Assembly: GCA_022577435.1 (NCBI GenBank)
Contig: JAKOON010000051.1
Location: forward strand, 310,001 to 374,000
DNA: 64,000 bases
Reading direction: 5' to 3'
From: Embiotoca jacksoni
Lineage: Eukaryota; Chordata; Actinopteri; Embiotocidae
Both the position numbers and the translations under genes were made by a program. Below are positions 10,958 to 21,408 of this stretch, one piece after another. Within the stretch, counting starts at the first letter, position 1, and each line of letters opens with the position of its first letter. The notes below the pieces were generated by a model. It was not told where the DNA came from. It saw only the letters and a program-made list of their open reading frames with translations, and did no database searches.

Positions 10958-12720
10958 GGATTCCTGTTCTTTGGAAGTTAGGTCGTTTGTAGGTGGTGGT
11001 GTTCAGGAAGTCTACTTCCGTTTCATGCAGGTTCAGTTTGATTCTGATGAGCGGGTGATGCTGGTTGAGGGTTTGTATGAATGTTGAATTCTTCCCAGGA
11101 GTGGGGCCAAATGCCCCAGATGTCGGCCAGGAAGTGAAGTTTGGCCGAGGGGAGTTTGGGGCATTTGGTGAAGATGGATTCTTCCCAGTCTGCCATGTAA
11201 ATGTTTGCGTAGGAGGGGGCGGAGCGTTTCCCCTTGGCCACTCCCTTGGTTTGTGGGAAGTAGTGTCCGTTGAACTGAAAGTCATTCCTTGAAAGACTGA
11301 TGTCCAGGAGCTTTGTTAGGGTTTCATCTGGTCTTGATGGGTTTGGGTGTTGTAAGAGTTTTTTCGTCACAGCTTGTAGTCCCAGGGAGGATTCAATGTT
11401 TGTGTATAGATTGTCCATGTCCAGAGTGAAAAGGATTACTGAAGGTGGGGGTTGTAGTTTGGAGACTTTGTTGACAAAGTCAAAGGTGTCATTGAGGTAC
11501 CTGGGGTGTTTGATGGAGAGGGGGTTGAGGAATGATTCCAGGTACTTTGCAAGTTGGTAGGCCTCACTGCCACAGTCTGATATGATTGGTCTTCCTGGAG
11601 GGATTTTTGAGGGGACAGGCTAGGTTTGTGTATTTTGGGTGAAAAGGTAGAAGACGTGGGGACATCCCCTAGGAGATAAGGGATTTGTTTATGGCTGATG
11701 AACTTTTTCTGGTAAAGTTCTTGTTGGGTTTTTCTGACCAGTTGTCAGGTTTCTGGGGAAATGGGTTGTTACAGTGGGTTGTAGTAGATGGGGATGTTTA
11801 GTTGTCTTCGGGCTTCCTGGATGTAGTCTTTTTTATCCATGATGACTGTGACACTTCCTTTGTCCGCTGGTTTTAGGATGATGGTTGGTTCTGTTTTAAC
11901 TTCCTCCAGGGCCTTTCTCTCTGCTGGTATTAGGTTTTCTTGTTCTTGTGTCCAGGCCTAGTTTTCCAGAATTTGGGAATGGTCTCGGATGAGGGTTTGG
12001 ATTTCCTGAGGTAGTGAGGCCCATTTAGGTTCCCAGGAGGATTTGGGTTGGAAGGGTTGAGTTTCTTTGGAGTCAGTGATGCCGAAATACCAGAGCAGTG
12101 TTATATGTCTGCCAGGTAGTCTTTGAAGAAGTTCTTTTGGAGAGATAGACCTTTTGATAGGAGGCTTAATTGTTGAGGGGACAATTTGAAGTGGGTGGAC
12201 AGGTTGATTGTTTCCCGGTGATTGAGGTTAGGATGTGATGGTGGGGTCCTTCTCTGGGATCCCATTGGGGATTTTGGTGGCCGGAGGAGGATTCAGAAGA
12301 ATAAAAACGGCTCCCAGTGTTGACACATGGCTTTGGCTCTGTCCGGGGTCCATTGGATATGGGATGAGGATTTTGGCATAGGGGAAGGTTGCCTTTGCTG
12401 TTTTGATCATGTTAAGGAGTGTTTTTAGAGGTGAACGTGGAGTCGGGTGTCCTTGTTTGTTGAGCCCGAAACAAAGTAGAACTCTTGTGGTTTCTCGGCT
12501 TGAGTGTTTTTTTTTGTTTACAAGGTATTTTGCATCTTTGATTATGGCTCCCAGATAGCAGTCTATTTGGACCAATGAGTTCTGGATTGTTGGTAGTCTG
12601 TCCAGGTTGGAGTCACCTATGATTAGGATTGGTCTGGTTGGTTGGAGGGACCAGTTTTCTTTCTTGTTGTTGAAGTGGGGCTGTTTAGTGGCCAGTGGTG
12701 TTTGTGCCAGGGGGGTAAGA
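10957..12720 (-). mobile_element. Penelope-like element C (same subfamily as PLE-A)
   Basis: Minus-strand PLE. IIGDSNLDRLP-type sequence lies at about 12627-12590, then a 115-codon frame 12575-12228 (QIDCYLGA, LLCFGLNKQ, TAKATFPYAKILIPYP). This looks like an SGNH-type module with GLNK where such enzymes have GxND. Next come the PADKGSVTVIMDKKD region (about 11880-11830), MDNLYTNIESSLGLQAVTKK (11418 on) and TKGVAKGKRSAPSYANIYMADW, which continues the RT. The catalytic block is FLADIWGIW (about 11130), so one catalytic Asp is Ala. VDFLNTTTYK and NFQRTGI end the copy at the PLE-D junction. Frames shift several times. At 12720 it meets a 5S-bearing module, as PLE-A does on the other strand. Confidence 0.75.
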
Positions 12721-12734
12721 TATTACATACTGTA

Positions 12735-12831
12735 TATCGACGATGTCATCCGATATCCAATGCAAAACAGGGTCTGGCCTGGTTAGTACTTGGATGGGAG
12801 ACTGCCTGGAAATACCAGGTGCTGAATGCTT
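12735..12831 (+). pseudogene. 5S rRNA pseudogene #5, 5' truncated
   Basis: The internal and 3' parts of 5S rRNA are clear: cagggtctggcctgg, agtacttggatgggagact, ataccaggtgctg. The first 15-20 bases are missing or altered (cgatgtcatccgatatcc). It starts the third convergent 5S unit. Confidence 0.75.
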
Positions 12832-13308
12832 TTGCAATCTGTAGAGGGAGCGGCTGCTCATTCGATGGACACAGCTTCAGGAAACAGAAAAATAACACTT
12901 TTAAAGTTGATACTTTTTAAATGTTTTTGTCCCCAAAACTAAAACTACCAAAACCATTGCACCTCCTTTAAGCCCCTGTTTCTTTATGATTGTATTTTAC
13001 TGCAGGGTCTCAGGTTAGGAGGACTCCGTCTGTCTGAAAGCTCCTGGATGACCAAGATGCACTCACAAAATAATGTCACGAGTTTCACAACTACTTTCTA
13101 CTTGTGCTTGTCTCACGCTGTATTTTAGCACTTAAAATCATCCTGTAATTAACCCCAAATTGTTGACCGACATGCAAAATATGTATCGAAAAACTGTATG
13201 TGCTGTCTCACAGGAAGGGTCAGAGACAAACTACATAGAAAGATCCAGGTCTCCCCACACAAACAGACGCAGCTCCGCCCTCTGCTGTTTGTAAAGAGAA
13301 GGAGGGTA
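12832..13308. repeat. 5S-associated spacer core, copy 3
   Basis: Same orientation and order as 3603-4089: ttttgcaatctgtagaggg at the left, the ctcaggttaggaggactccg and ctacttgtgcttgtctcacg blocks in the middle, ctgtttgtaaagagaaggag at the right. It links 5S #5 to 5S #6. Confidence 0.72.
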
Positions 13309-13408
13309 AAAGCTTATAGCACCTGGTATTCCCAGGTGTTCTCCCATCCAAGTAGGCCAGAGCCTGTTTGACAAACGAGATCTGACGGGATCGGGAGTGT
13401 TCAGGTTA
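13309..13408 (-). pseudogene. 5S rRNA pseudogene #6
   Basis: Reverse-complement 5S: agcacctggtattcccagg, tctcccatccaagtaggcc, gagatctgacgggatcggg, gtgttcagg. It is shortened in the middle and at the 5' end. It closes the 5S-core-5S unit with #5. Confidence 0.75.
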
Positions 13409-14189
13409 ATTAAAATCAATAAAATCTCTTAATTACCCTAATTAGCATAAGTAAATGCCCTGCCAATGCCCATAAAAGGGCATGAGACTGCAGTGCCGCG
13501 TGCACACAGAGTCACAGACAGCGAGGGAGAAGAGAGAAGTTGACAGAAACATAAATAATGCTGACAGATGGTGGAGCAGCAGACTTCAAGAGGAAGAACA
13601 ACTACAGTAGTTCTGAAGCGGAGATGCTGCTGCAGGAAGTGAACAGATAAAGAGCTGTCATATTTAATAGCGTAGTGTAAATATTAAATGTAAAATACAA
13701 AAAGAAAGATACTTGTGATGGGATTGCTCGTTCAGTGAACACTGTATCAGGAGAACTGCGCAAAACCAATTATGTAAAAATAATCAGCAGCGCGCAGACT
13801 GTACCCTCTTGCAGCAAAACCTCCAGATCTGAACCCAGATCCTGTTCACTTGCACCCCGATCCTGTTCAACTAAAAATACACTGGAACGTCTTTGTTCTT
13901 TTAGTGATGTGTTTCCTTCTTGAGAATAATTGTAATATATAAAGAAACACACTGTAAAAGTCCAATTAAATAGAATTTATTAACAAACAATTAATTGTTG
14001 TCAAACCTGGAAGGCGAAGCTGTTGTCCGGTTGTCAGGGTGTTAGTGTAGTGTTTATTCAAAACCATGATGTTTTGTAAAGTAATGAAAATAATTATTAA
14101 AATAAAAAATATAAAAAAATGTCATTGTAGATTAAATACTATGATATTATACAAGTGTAGAATTGAAGAAAACGCAAAAAACAATGATT
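13409..14189. other. Unassigned stretch
   Basis: Nothing recognised. A short direct repeat of ccagatcctgttcact / cccgatcctgttcaac lies near 13838-13872, and the DNA is AT-rich from about 13930. Short open frames here look like chance. Confidence 0.4.
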
Positions 14190-14362
14190 TGGCACAAACA
14201 TTTCAGCGCTCAGATGTGTGCTCTTGAATGCAGATTTTATTGTTATCTAAGAAAAAAATTCCAAATAAGAAAACATTGGTAAATGCCAGAATCTTTGTCA
14301 AATCTGCGTAAATGGGGTTTAAGAAGACATTTCTTCTTGAGAACGGTTGGTGAATGAGGCCC
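14190..14362. mobile_element. Possible PIF/Harbinger-like MITE end
   Basis: The segment ends ggtgaatgaggccc (14349-14362), the reverse complement of the gggcctcattcacc type of end seen in fish Harbinger-like MITEs. A similar gggcctcattta starts at 48363. The opposite end and target duplication were not found, so this is weak. Confidence 0.25.
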
Positions 14363-16011
14363 ATTGAGTGTGAGAATCATGTACAATAATTGAAAGATGG
14401 GTAGTGGGGAAGAAAAGGAGGTCCACTCTTCCTTGCTGTCCGTGCAAATGAAAGCAAACTGGGACTTAAACCACATTTTCATTTCACCTAAACCTCTCAA
14501 ACATGCGTCCTCTGCAGAATTCAGAAGAATTCACATTATTCTCCATTTTTGCCACTAGAGGGTACCCTCAGTCTTTTCCGAGGAGATGACTTTGAGCAGA
14601 ACAAACCTCCTATGCTGGCTACGATATGTGGGTGAAACTACCACTATATGAGTAGATTCACTGAACAATAATATCATATTTAGAGACCAATAGAGGTACA
14701 AACTGCATTAGTCCTTTCTATTACCGGGATGGCCCATGAATAATCCTCGATTAACAGTGGCTTCAAAGGATTCGCAATCTAGATACTACCAATCCAAGAG
14801 GTCTAAATGACAGGCAAACCAAATTCAGGGTGGGACGAGATGGAAAATGCATTTAATAATTCATCTGATAGCCACATAGTCAGTGAAATTTCCAACTACA
14901 ATACACAAATTAATAATAACTTCCAACAAACACATCAGCATCCAAAGTTAGAAGGTCAAACATATTTTCTGCTCTACAGAAGAAAAAACATGTTTCAAAG
15001 ACTTATTCTCTTGTTTTGTGAGACAGCGGCCTCAGATGCATAATGGGGATACTTCAAAGTCCTCAAGTTTAGTACTCACAAAACGAGACTTCACCCTGGA
15101 TACCAACATTGGATATCTTGCAGCGTCTGTCGCTCATTATAGTTGTTAACAATCTGCACATGAGGCTAAAGCCCACTTTACTGCACTGGGAGTTGTCAAA
15201 CAAATAATTTACTGATTCAATATTTCCTGTCACCACATCTCACAATAACTGCAGTGAAAGTTTGTCCCAGCTGGACCTGGAGCCAACAGAGGAAGATGGA
15301 CAGCTTATGTTTAAGTGAATTGGGCACACAGGATCTCCATGAAATTTAGAGAGACATTATTGAATATGGATTAGAACAGAAACATAGTTTTATGTTGACA
15401 TTTGGTGTTGTTGAATGTGTTTTTGAAAGTTTTCAATAACACACTTTTCCACAAAAATAAATGTTTTCCTTTTTACTTAATGATCAGCTGGGCACGAAAA
15501 AAACAGGTAGATCTCAGTACACAAATGTCACTTTGCTGAAAGGGGAGTGTTTTCCATCCAGGTGGATCTGTACCTCTAGTTTATGAACCAAGAGAATTGT
15601 GCTATTTAGAAAAGTTATTTCTGGTTTATGATCTTCAATAAATTTGTTAATCAAGAGAGAGAAAAAGTTCTGTTTATTAGGTGAATACAGTTGGGCATTT
15701 TAGTGCAGTGATTATTGTACAACAGAGGGTTTTAGATTTAGAAATTAGCCCCAAAAAGGTATTGTGCATGTGGGATTATTTTATGTTTGAATTTTGGGCC
15801 TGCATCCCTAATAATTTTTTTCTGGCACTTATAGGAGTCCATCCATCCCTCGCTGCGGTCTTACATTGACTCTCCCAGGGAATTAAACAGAATACATTTC
15901 TAATTGGTCAGGGAGAAAGCAATATTCTGCGAGCCCGTTGGTCAGCGCACCAGAACCACAAAATGTATTACAAATCTCAAATGTTTCCCTCACTTGACCC
16001 TAACCAGAACA
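14363..16011. other. Unassigned AT-rich stretch
   Basis: No gene or element recognised on either strand. A 78-codon plus frame at 14807-15043 and a 62-codon frame at 15681-15869 match nothing I know and lie in AT-rich DNA. Confidence 0.4.
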
Positions 16012-16459
16012 TTATTTAGGTCATGCAGCTTGTTGCCAACTATCTGTTTTTGAGAAAGAATGGTTCTTTCATGTGAAGAAAAGACACTCAAATAAAGAAG
16101 AAAGGAGCTATATTGATTTTTTTTTTGATTTTTTTAAAGACAACAGCTTAAGATCCTCACATCAGAACCAAATTAATTACTACTATTGTTATTATCAACA
16201 TATTGTGAAGCCAAAGGAAATGTTGATTACAGTAATAGAACCGATAATACAGGGAACCTCAGATTAATTTTTGTAAATGCTGCTCAATTGAAAATAGAAT
16301 TCGGTGGACTTTAACAGAAAAATAAATGTATAGAATAAGAGATCTTTGCTTAATAATCAGGGGAAGCTGCAGTGTTTTCAAATACATTTGAATGGCTTTG
16401 GAGACGTGTGCTGCCAGGGATTCAGCCTGAATGAAATTACCATAAATGTGTCTGGAGCT
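16012..16459. repeat. Dispersed repeat, copy 1 (pair with 23300-23758)
   Basis: Runs from ttatttaggtcatgcagc to ataaatgtgtctggagct and matches 23300-23758 over its whole length with scattered substitutions. The flanks differ completely. The main length difference is the homopolymer: mixed T tracts here, a long A run in the other copy. No coding frame. The family is unknown to me. Confidence 0.8.
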
Positions 16460-17224
16460 CTAACAATGCGAAAGTGTGTGGACATAATCCCAACATTGGT
16501 GTGTGAGCGTGTGAATTTGTAATGCTATTGAGCCCGTGTGTGTATGAAACACTGTGATGGTGACAGGCCATGGTTGTGGTGCAGAATGAAACAGAGAGGA
16601 GAAAGAGGACACGGCTGAGATGCTGCCAGTCTGCACGTAGGCCACCGGAGAGGGAGAGGAGGAGGCGGGTGGGGAGATGGTAGACAGGGGGGGAGGGGGT
16701 AACGCAGCCCGGACTCTGGTTGGCAGAAATCTGATGGGGTGCCTCACGTCAGTCGCTGGCACACATCGACCTCGGCGGATGACGTCACAGCCATCCATGA
16801 AAGCTTATTGTGGGATACAATGAATATGATCATTCATGTTGTCTTCAATTTGAGCTGCTGATAAAAAAAAAAAAGGCTCTTTTCTGGTCAAGGATTGTGA
16901 TCTCTGTTGGTCCAGTGTGCTTTTCACATGCATTGTGCCATTTTAAACAAGGAATAGGAAAAGAAATGTGCCCTGTCGATACATAATTAAATGTGATATA
17001 AACAAAAAACAAATATTACGTTTGTATCTTTACTTAGACTATGTCTAGTTTTGAAGTTGATCTGCATTCGTTCAAAACACGGAAGAAACTTGACACTCAA
17101 GGCTGGGAAAAAAAACCCACAAAACTACCCAAGTAAGCAGAACAAACAGCAGAGATAACAAACAATAAACAAAACTGTTGGAGAAGTTCATGAGATGTAA
17201 TGTGGGATATAAATGCATGGAATT
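16460..17224. other. Unassigned stretch with a G-rich patch
   Basis: It includes gacagggggggagggggtaa-type G-rich DNA near 16682-16702. A minus-strand 112-codon open frame (16798-16460) is rich in Pro and Ser, with no recognised domain, and is open mostly because of base composition. Confidence 0.35.
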
Positions 17225-17545
17225 GAAAGACAAAGGAGAGGACCAGTGCATCGTGGGAGGTCCTTCAGCAGCCTTTAACAGGGTTTAACAGGGTCACATT
17301 AGCAGTTCTAACTATAAGCGTTATCAAACAGGAAGGTTTGATGTCAGAAGTAGAGAGGATGTCTCCCTCCTGAACCAGAAGTGGGAGCCGGTTCCATAGG
17401 AGAACCAGAACTGGGAGCTGGTTCCACAGGAGAACCAGAACTAGGAGCCGGCTCCAGAGGAGAACCAGAACTGGGAGCTGGTTCCACAGGAGGGGATTCT
17501 GAAAGATGAAGGCTGTGCCTCCTGTTCTACTGTTTAAACTCCACT
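17225..17545 (-). mobile_element. L2 LINE scrap with a 30-bp expansion
   Basis: Matches the 3' coding and UTR junction of the minus-strand L2 copy at 62330-62530: gttctaactataagcgttatcaaa, gaaccagaactgggagctgg, ggctgtgcctcctgttctac. Inside it the segment around gggagctggttccacagga is repeated four times at a 30-bp period (17375-17494), where other L2 copies have it once. Confidence 0.7.
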
Positions 17546-18755
17546 TGTATTGTATTGCAAAATAAGACTGTGACTCACTGGAGTGTTTTAAATGTTTTTT
17601 TTTGTTTTTTTTTAAGGCTTATGATATATAGGGTTTTGATGTATTCAATAAGATACATGAATTGTTGCTTTGGACTTTTCATGGAATTCGACAAAAAAAA
17701 ATAAATAGAATATCAGCAGTTTTATAGTGTAATCTGTCCGGACCTGAGTGGGGATACCAGCCGTTACAGCAGTACGAAATAGAAGCTATACAAAGAACAA
17801 AAGGAAAGAACAGTGATAATTACTGGGAAGAGGTCAGAGGTCATAGACCAGGAATCAGTGGATGACCAGAGAAAGATTAAGGAGGACGCTCACATCCGAT
17901 GTGAACATTATCATTAGACCGAAGGTGGAGACTTCAGCTCTGTTCACTATTTGATGAACTGGAGGTAAAAGTATTTTTTCACAGATACAAAGACAAATTA
18001 TTTTTTTGGGTAAGAGCTTCTAAAGGTCCATGTTCTGCCTTTGATTTTTTTATCTATTTGCCCAAATGTCTGGTGTCTGGATGGCCTTCAGCATCATTAT
18101 CCCAACCTATATATTTTGGAGTAGGGAGGAACAGGAATCTTAAGTAACTTAACCTTGGGAAAGTATACAGGTCCAGTGAAACCGGCTGTTCGGGGAGAAT
18201 CACGACCAGATGCTGCAGGTTTTTTCAATTTGTTTTGGAGACTTTCCCTCTTTGTTTCCTCTCTGTAACAACAGGCTGTTTTTTCTGCCACGGGAGAATG
18301 ACTGTGCGAAGCGAGGTGAACTTCCTTTAGACGTCGATGCCTGACATTATTTATCCCGTGCATAAATTAAAGGGATTGGAAACACTTGTTTTTGTGGTAG
18401 CTTCATGTCTCCGAACATCTTCTGAGAGACACTAGCAGAACCTTTGCAGTGCTTCTTTTTTTGTCTCTCAAATTCTGCCTTGTAATGGTCAGCTTTGTAT
18501 TCTAAGAGGGTGTTTGTTAAGTAAAACAAAGTGCATGCTCTTAACATGCCATTATTTGTGAGAATATTCAGTAGCTAAGAGGGTGACTTCTTTGTTCTTT
18601 CGTGTCCTCAGGCTGCGGGCGGACTCATGAAATGAAACCGAACCAATGCTGACTCAGCAACTTGTTGCCACAAACTCAGAGCAGGGAACCTCTACACAGC
18701 AAGCACACACGCACACACTTTTGTTTTGATCCTTTTAATGAGAAATGTATGTTGT
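17546..18755. other. Unassigned stretch
   Basis: Mostly AT-rich with T runs. Minus-strand frames 18363-18097 (88 codons) and 18547-18347 (66 codons) are unrecognised. No terminal repeats or RNA genes seen. Confidence 0.4.
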
Positions 18756-18883
18756 GTGTGTGTTACGATGAGCAGGCAGAACTGGACCCAAATGTGAGAC
18801 TCCAGACTGATGACAGAGAAGAGGTTGCAGAGATGAAAGAATCCAGACTGAATTCAGATTACTTGTCCAGCCAAGGTGGCGAG

Positions 18884-19431
18884 TGTTAGGATGTGGATAA
18901 CAGGACCCAAATGCAGGCACACATACTTGGGTATCAGTTCAAAATACAGTCTTTATTAAAACAAACAAACAAAAGGTGGTACCTACAGTGTCTATTTCCT
19001 TCCAAGTCAGGAGGGCAACTCAACCGACTGGTGGCTCCGACTGGTAGCTCTGCAGCAGGAACAGGAGCAGGAGAAGGAGGAACGGGAACAGACGGACGAA
19101 GGACAGACGGGTGACGGACAGGTGACGGACGGGTGACTGGCAGTCTTTGCGGTGTTTCGCAGAAACTCGCAGTGTCCAGAAGTATGCACCAACAACCAGA
19201 AGAGTGCAGGGGCAGGGTACATATAGTCCGGGGAGGTGATCAGGTAAACGAGCCACCTGCAGGTGGTGATCTGGGGAGAGTGAAAGCAGCTGCTGGGGTG
19301 AGGGGCCATGGGAAGTGAGGAGAGGAGGACACAGAACACATGGGAGGACGATAACAAGCAGACAGGGGAATGACAGGACACAGGAGGAGAGGTGATCGGG
19401 GTTAAGACAGAGAAAAACACGAATCCTGACA
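18884..19431 (-). repeat. Left LTR (3' LTR in element orientation)
   Basis: 548 bp, tgttaggatgtggataacag ... acgaatcctgaca. It shares most of its length with 21409-22025. A reversed AATAAA lies near 18953-18960 (ctttattaaaa on plus). Confidence 0.82.
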
Positions 19432-19450
19432 GTACCCCCCCCCCCCCCTC
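19432..19450 (-). promoter_or_regulatory. Polypurine tract of the LTR element
   Basis: A run of C on the plus strand, hence G on the minus strand, lies immediately inside the left LTR. In the minus orientation this is the plus-strand priming site used during reverse transcription. Confidence 0.6.
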
Positions 19451-19552
19451 AAAGGGAGCCTCTCGGTGACCAGACTGGACCGGACCGGGTGGGAGGAGGG
19501 GGACCGGAGGAGGGATGGAGGACAACACAAGACACGAGTAGGGAAACCTAGG

Positions 19553-20960
19553 TGGACGGAGGAGGCAGGGTGTCGTCCCAGCCGGAGGCCGGAGCTGGAG
19601 GCAGGGCATTGACCCACCCTGAGGCCGGAGCTGGAGGCGGGGCGTCGACCCAGCCGGAGGCCGGAGCTGGAGGCAGGGCGTCGACCCAGCCGGAGACCTG
19701 AGCTGGAGGCAGGGCGTCGACCCAGCCGGAGGCCTGAGCTGGAGGCAGGGCGTCGACCCAGCCAGAGGCCAGAGCTGGGGACGGGGCGTCGACCCACCCG
19801 GAGGCAGGAGCTGGAGGCGGGGCGTCAACCGCGCTGGAGACCTGAACGGGAGGCGGTGAGTCGTCCCAGCCGGAGGCCGGAGCTGGAGGCAGGACGTCGA
19901 CCCACCCGGAGGCAGGAGCTGGGGACGGGGCGTCGACCCACCCGGGGGTAGGAGCTGGAGGCGGGGCATCAACCGCGCCGGAGACCTGAACGGGAGGCGG
20001 TGAATCGTCCCAGCCGGAGGCTGGAGCTGGAGGCAGGGCGTCGACCCACCCAGAGGCAGGAGCTGGAGACGGGGTGTCGACCCACACGGAGGCAGGAGCT
20101 AGAGGCGGGGCGTCGACCGCGCCGGAGACCTGAACGGGAGGCAGTGAATCGTCCCAGCCGGAGGCCGGAGCTGGAGGCAGGGCGTCGACCCACCCTGAGG
20201 CAGGAGCTGGAGGCAGGGCGTCGACCCAGCCGCAGGCCAGTGCTGGAGGCAGGGTGTCGACCCAGCCGGAGGCCAGAGCTAGAGGCGGGGCGTCGACCGC
20301 GCCAGAGGCAGGAGCTGGAGGCGGGGCGTTGACCCAGCCAGAGACCTGAATAGGAGGCGATGAGTCATCCCAGCTGGAGGCAGGAGCTGGGGACGGGGCG
20401 TCGACCCACCCGGGGGTAGGAGCTGGAGGCGGGGCGTTGACCCAGCCGGAGACCTGAATAGGAGGCGATGAGTCATCCCAGCTGGAGGCAGGAGCTGGGG
20501 ACGGGGCGTCGACCCACCTGGGGGTAGGAGCTGGAGGCGGGGCGTCGACCGCGCCGGAGACCTGAACGGGAGGCGGTGAATTGTCCCAGCCGGAGGCTGG
20601 AGCTGGAGGCAGGGCGTCGACCCACCCGGAGGCAGGAGCTGGAGACGGGGCGTCGACCCACACAGAGGCAGGAGCTGGAGGCAGGGCGTTGACCCAGCCG
20701 GAGGCCAGAGCTGGAGGCAGGGTGTTGACCCAGCCGGAGGCCAGAGCTGGAGGCGGGGCGTCGACCCACCCTAAGACAGGAGCTGGAGGTGGGGCGTCGA
20801 CCCAGCCGGAGGCTGGAGCTGGAGGCAGGGCGTCGACTCAGCCGGAGGCCAGAGCTGGAGGCAGGGCGTCGCCCCAGCCGGAGGCCAGAGCTGGAGATGG
20901 GGCGTCGACCCACCCGGAGACCTGAACGGGAGGCGGTGAGTCATCCAGTGCCGGAGGCCG
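19553..20960 (-). repeat. 36-bp GC-rich tandem array, roughly 38 copies, open in several frames
   Basis: The plus-strand unit is like ggaggccggagctggaggca followed by gggcgtcgacccagcc, 36 bp. On the minus strand one frame encodes 12-residue units such as GWVDALPPAPAS. The longest such ORF starts at 20663 and ends at 19548 (371 codons). Unit types GWDDSPPPVQVS, GAVDAPPPAPTP and GWVDAPSPAPAS recur in order, which gives a higher-order period of 3-4 units. Another minus frame gives a 321-codon ORF (19972-19007), and plus frames are open for over 100 codons. One Trp codon at 20836-20838 is a TGA that divides the main frame. There is no signal peptide or known domain. The frames may be open only because the unit lacks stops, and expression is unproven. 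Confidence 0.8.
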
Positions 20961-21408
20961 GAGCTGGAGGCGGGGCGTCAACGACTCGTCCAGCAACAGG
21001 AAACCGAGGAGCGGCGCTACCGCCGAGTAGGCCACACTGCAGGACCCAGTGGGCCAACTCCCTGGCCCGAATGGCATCTGGATCGCTTGCCGGAGTTGCG
21101 GGGGTGAGAGAGCCAGTAATGGCGACTGACGGGGCTGCGGCCTCGGTCGTGGCGACTGACGGGGCTGCAGGCTCGCTCATGGCGACTGACGGCTACAAGT
21201 CCAGAGACCAGGGGTGTAGCAGGACCGGAGGACCGGTGACCCTGGCGTCGCCTCCTCCCAGAAGGCCAGGCGGTTTCCTCAAACCCTGTCCTGGGTTCAA
21301 CGGGAACAGGCTCGTTCCGGTGGGCCTGACTGGCAAAATATTGAAATAAAGTCATGTATTTCGGACCCGAGCCTGTGGCCGCTGGGTCCATAGTTGGTCG
21401 GTGCATTC

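Noticed and set aside
3483..13408. Functional 5S rRNA genes
   Set aside because: Each copy differs from the conserved 5S sequence at several sites, and two or three are truncated. I keep them as genes-or-pseudogenes with pseudogene more likely.
16460..16798. Proline/serine-rich 112-codon minus ORF as a gene
   Set aside because: Low complexity, no family match, and open because of base composition.
19007..20925. Several long Pro/Ala/Arg-rich ORFs on both strands as separate genes
   Set aside because: They are different frames of one 36-bp tandem array in an LTR element. At most one could be real and none has a known domain.
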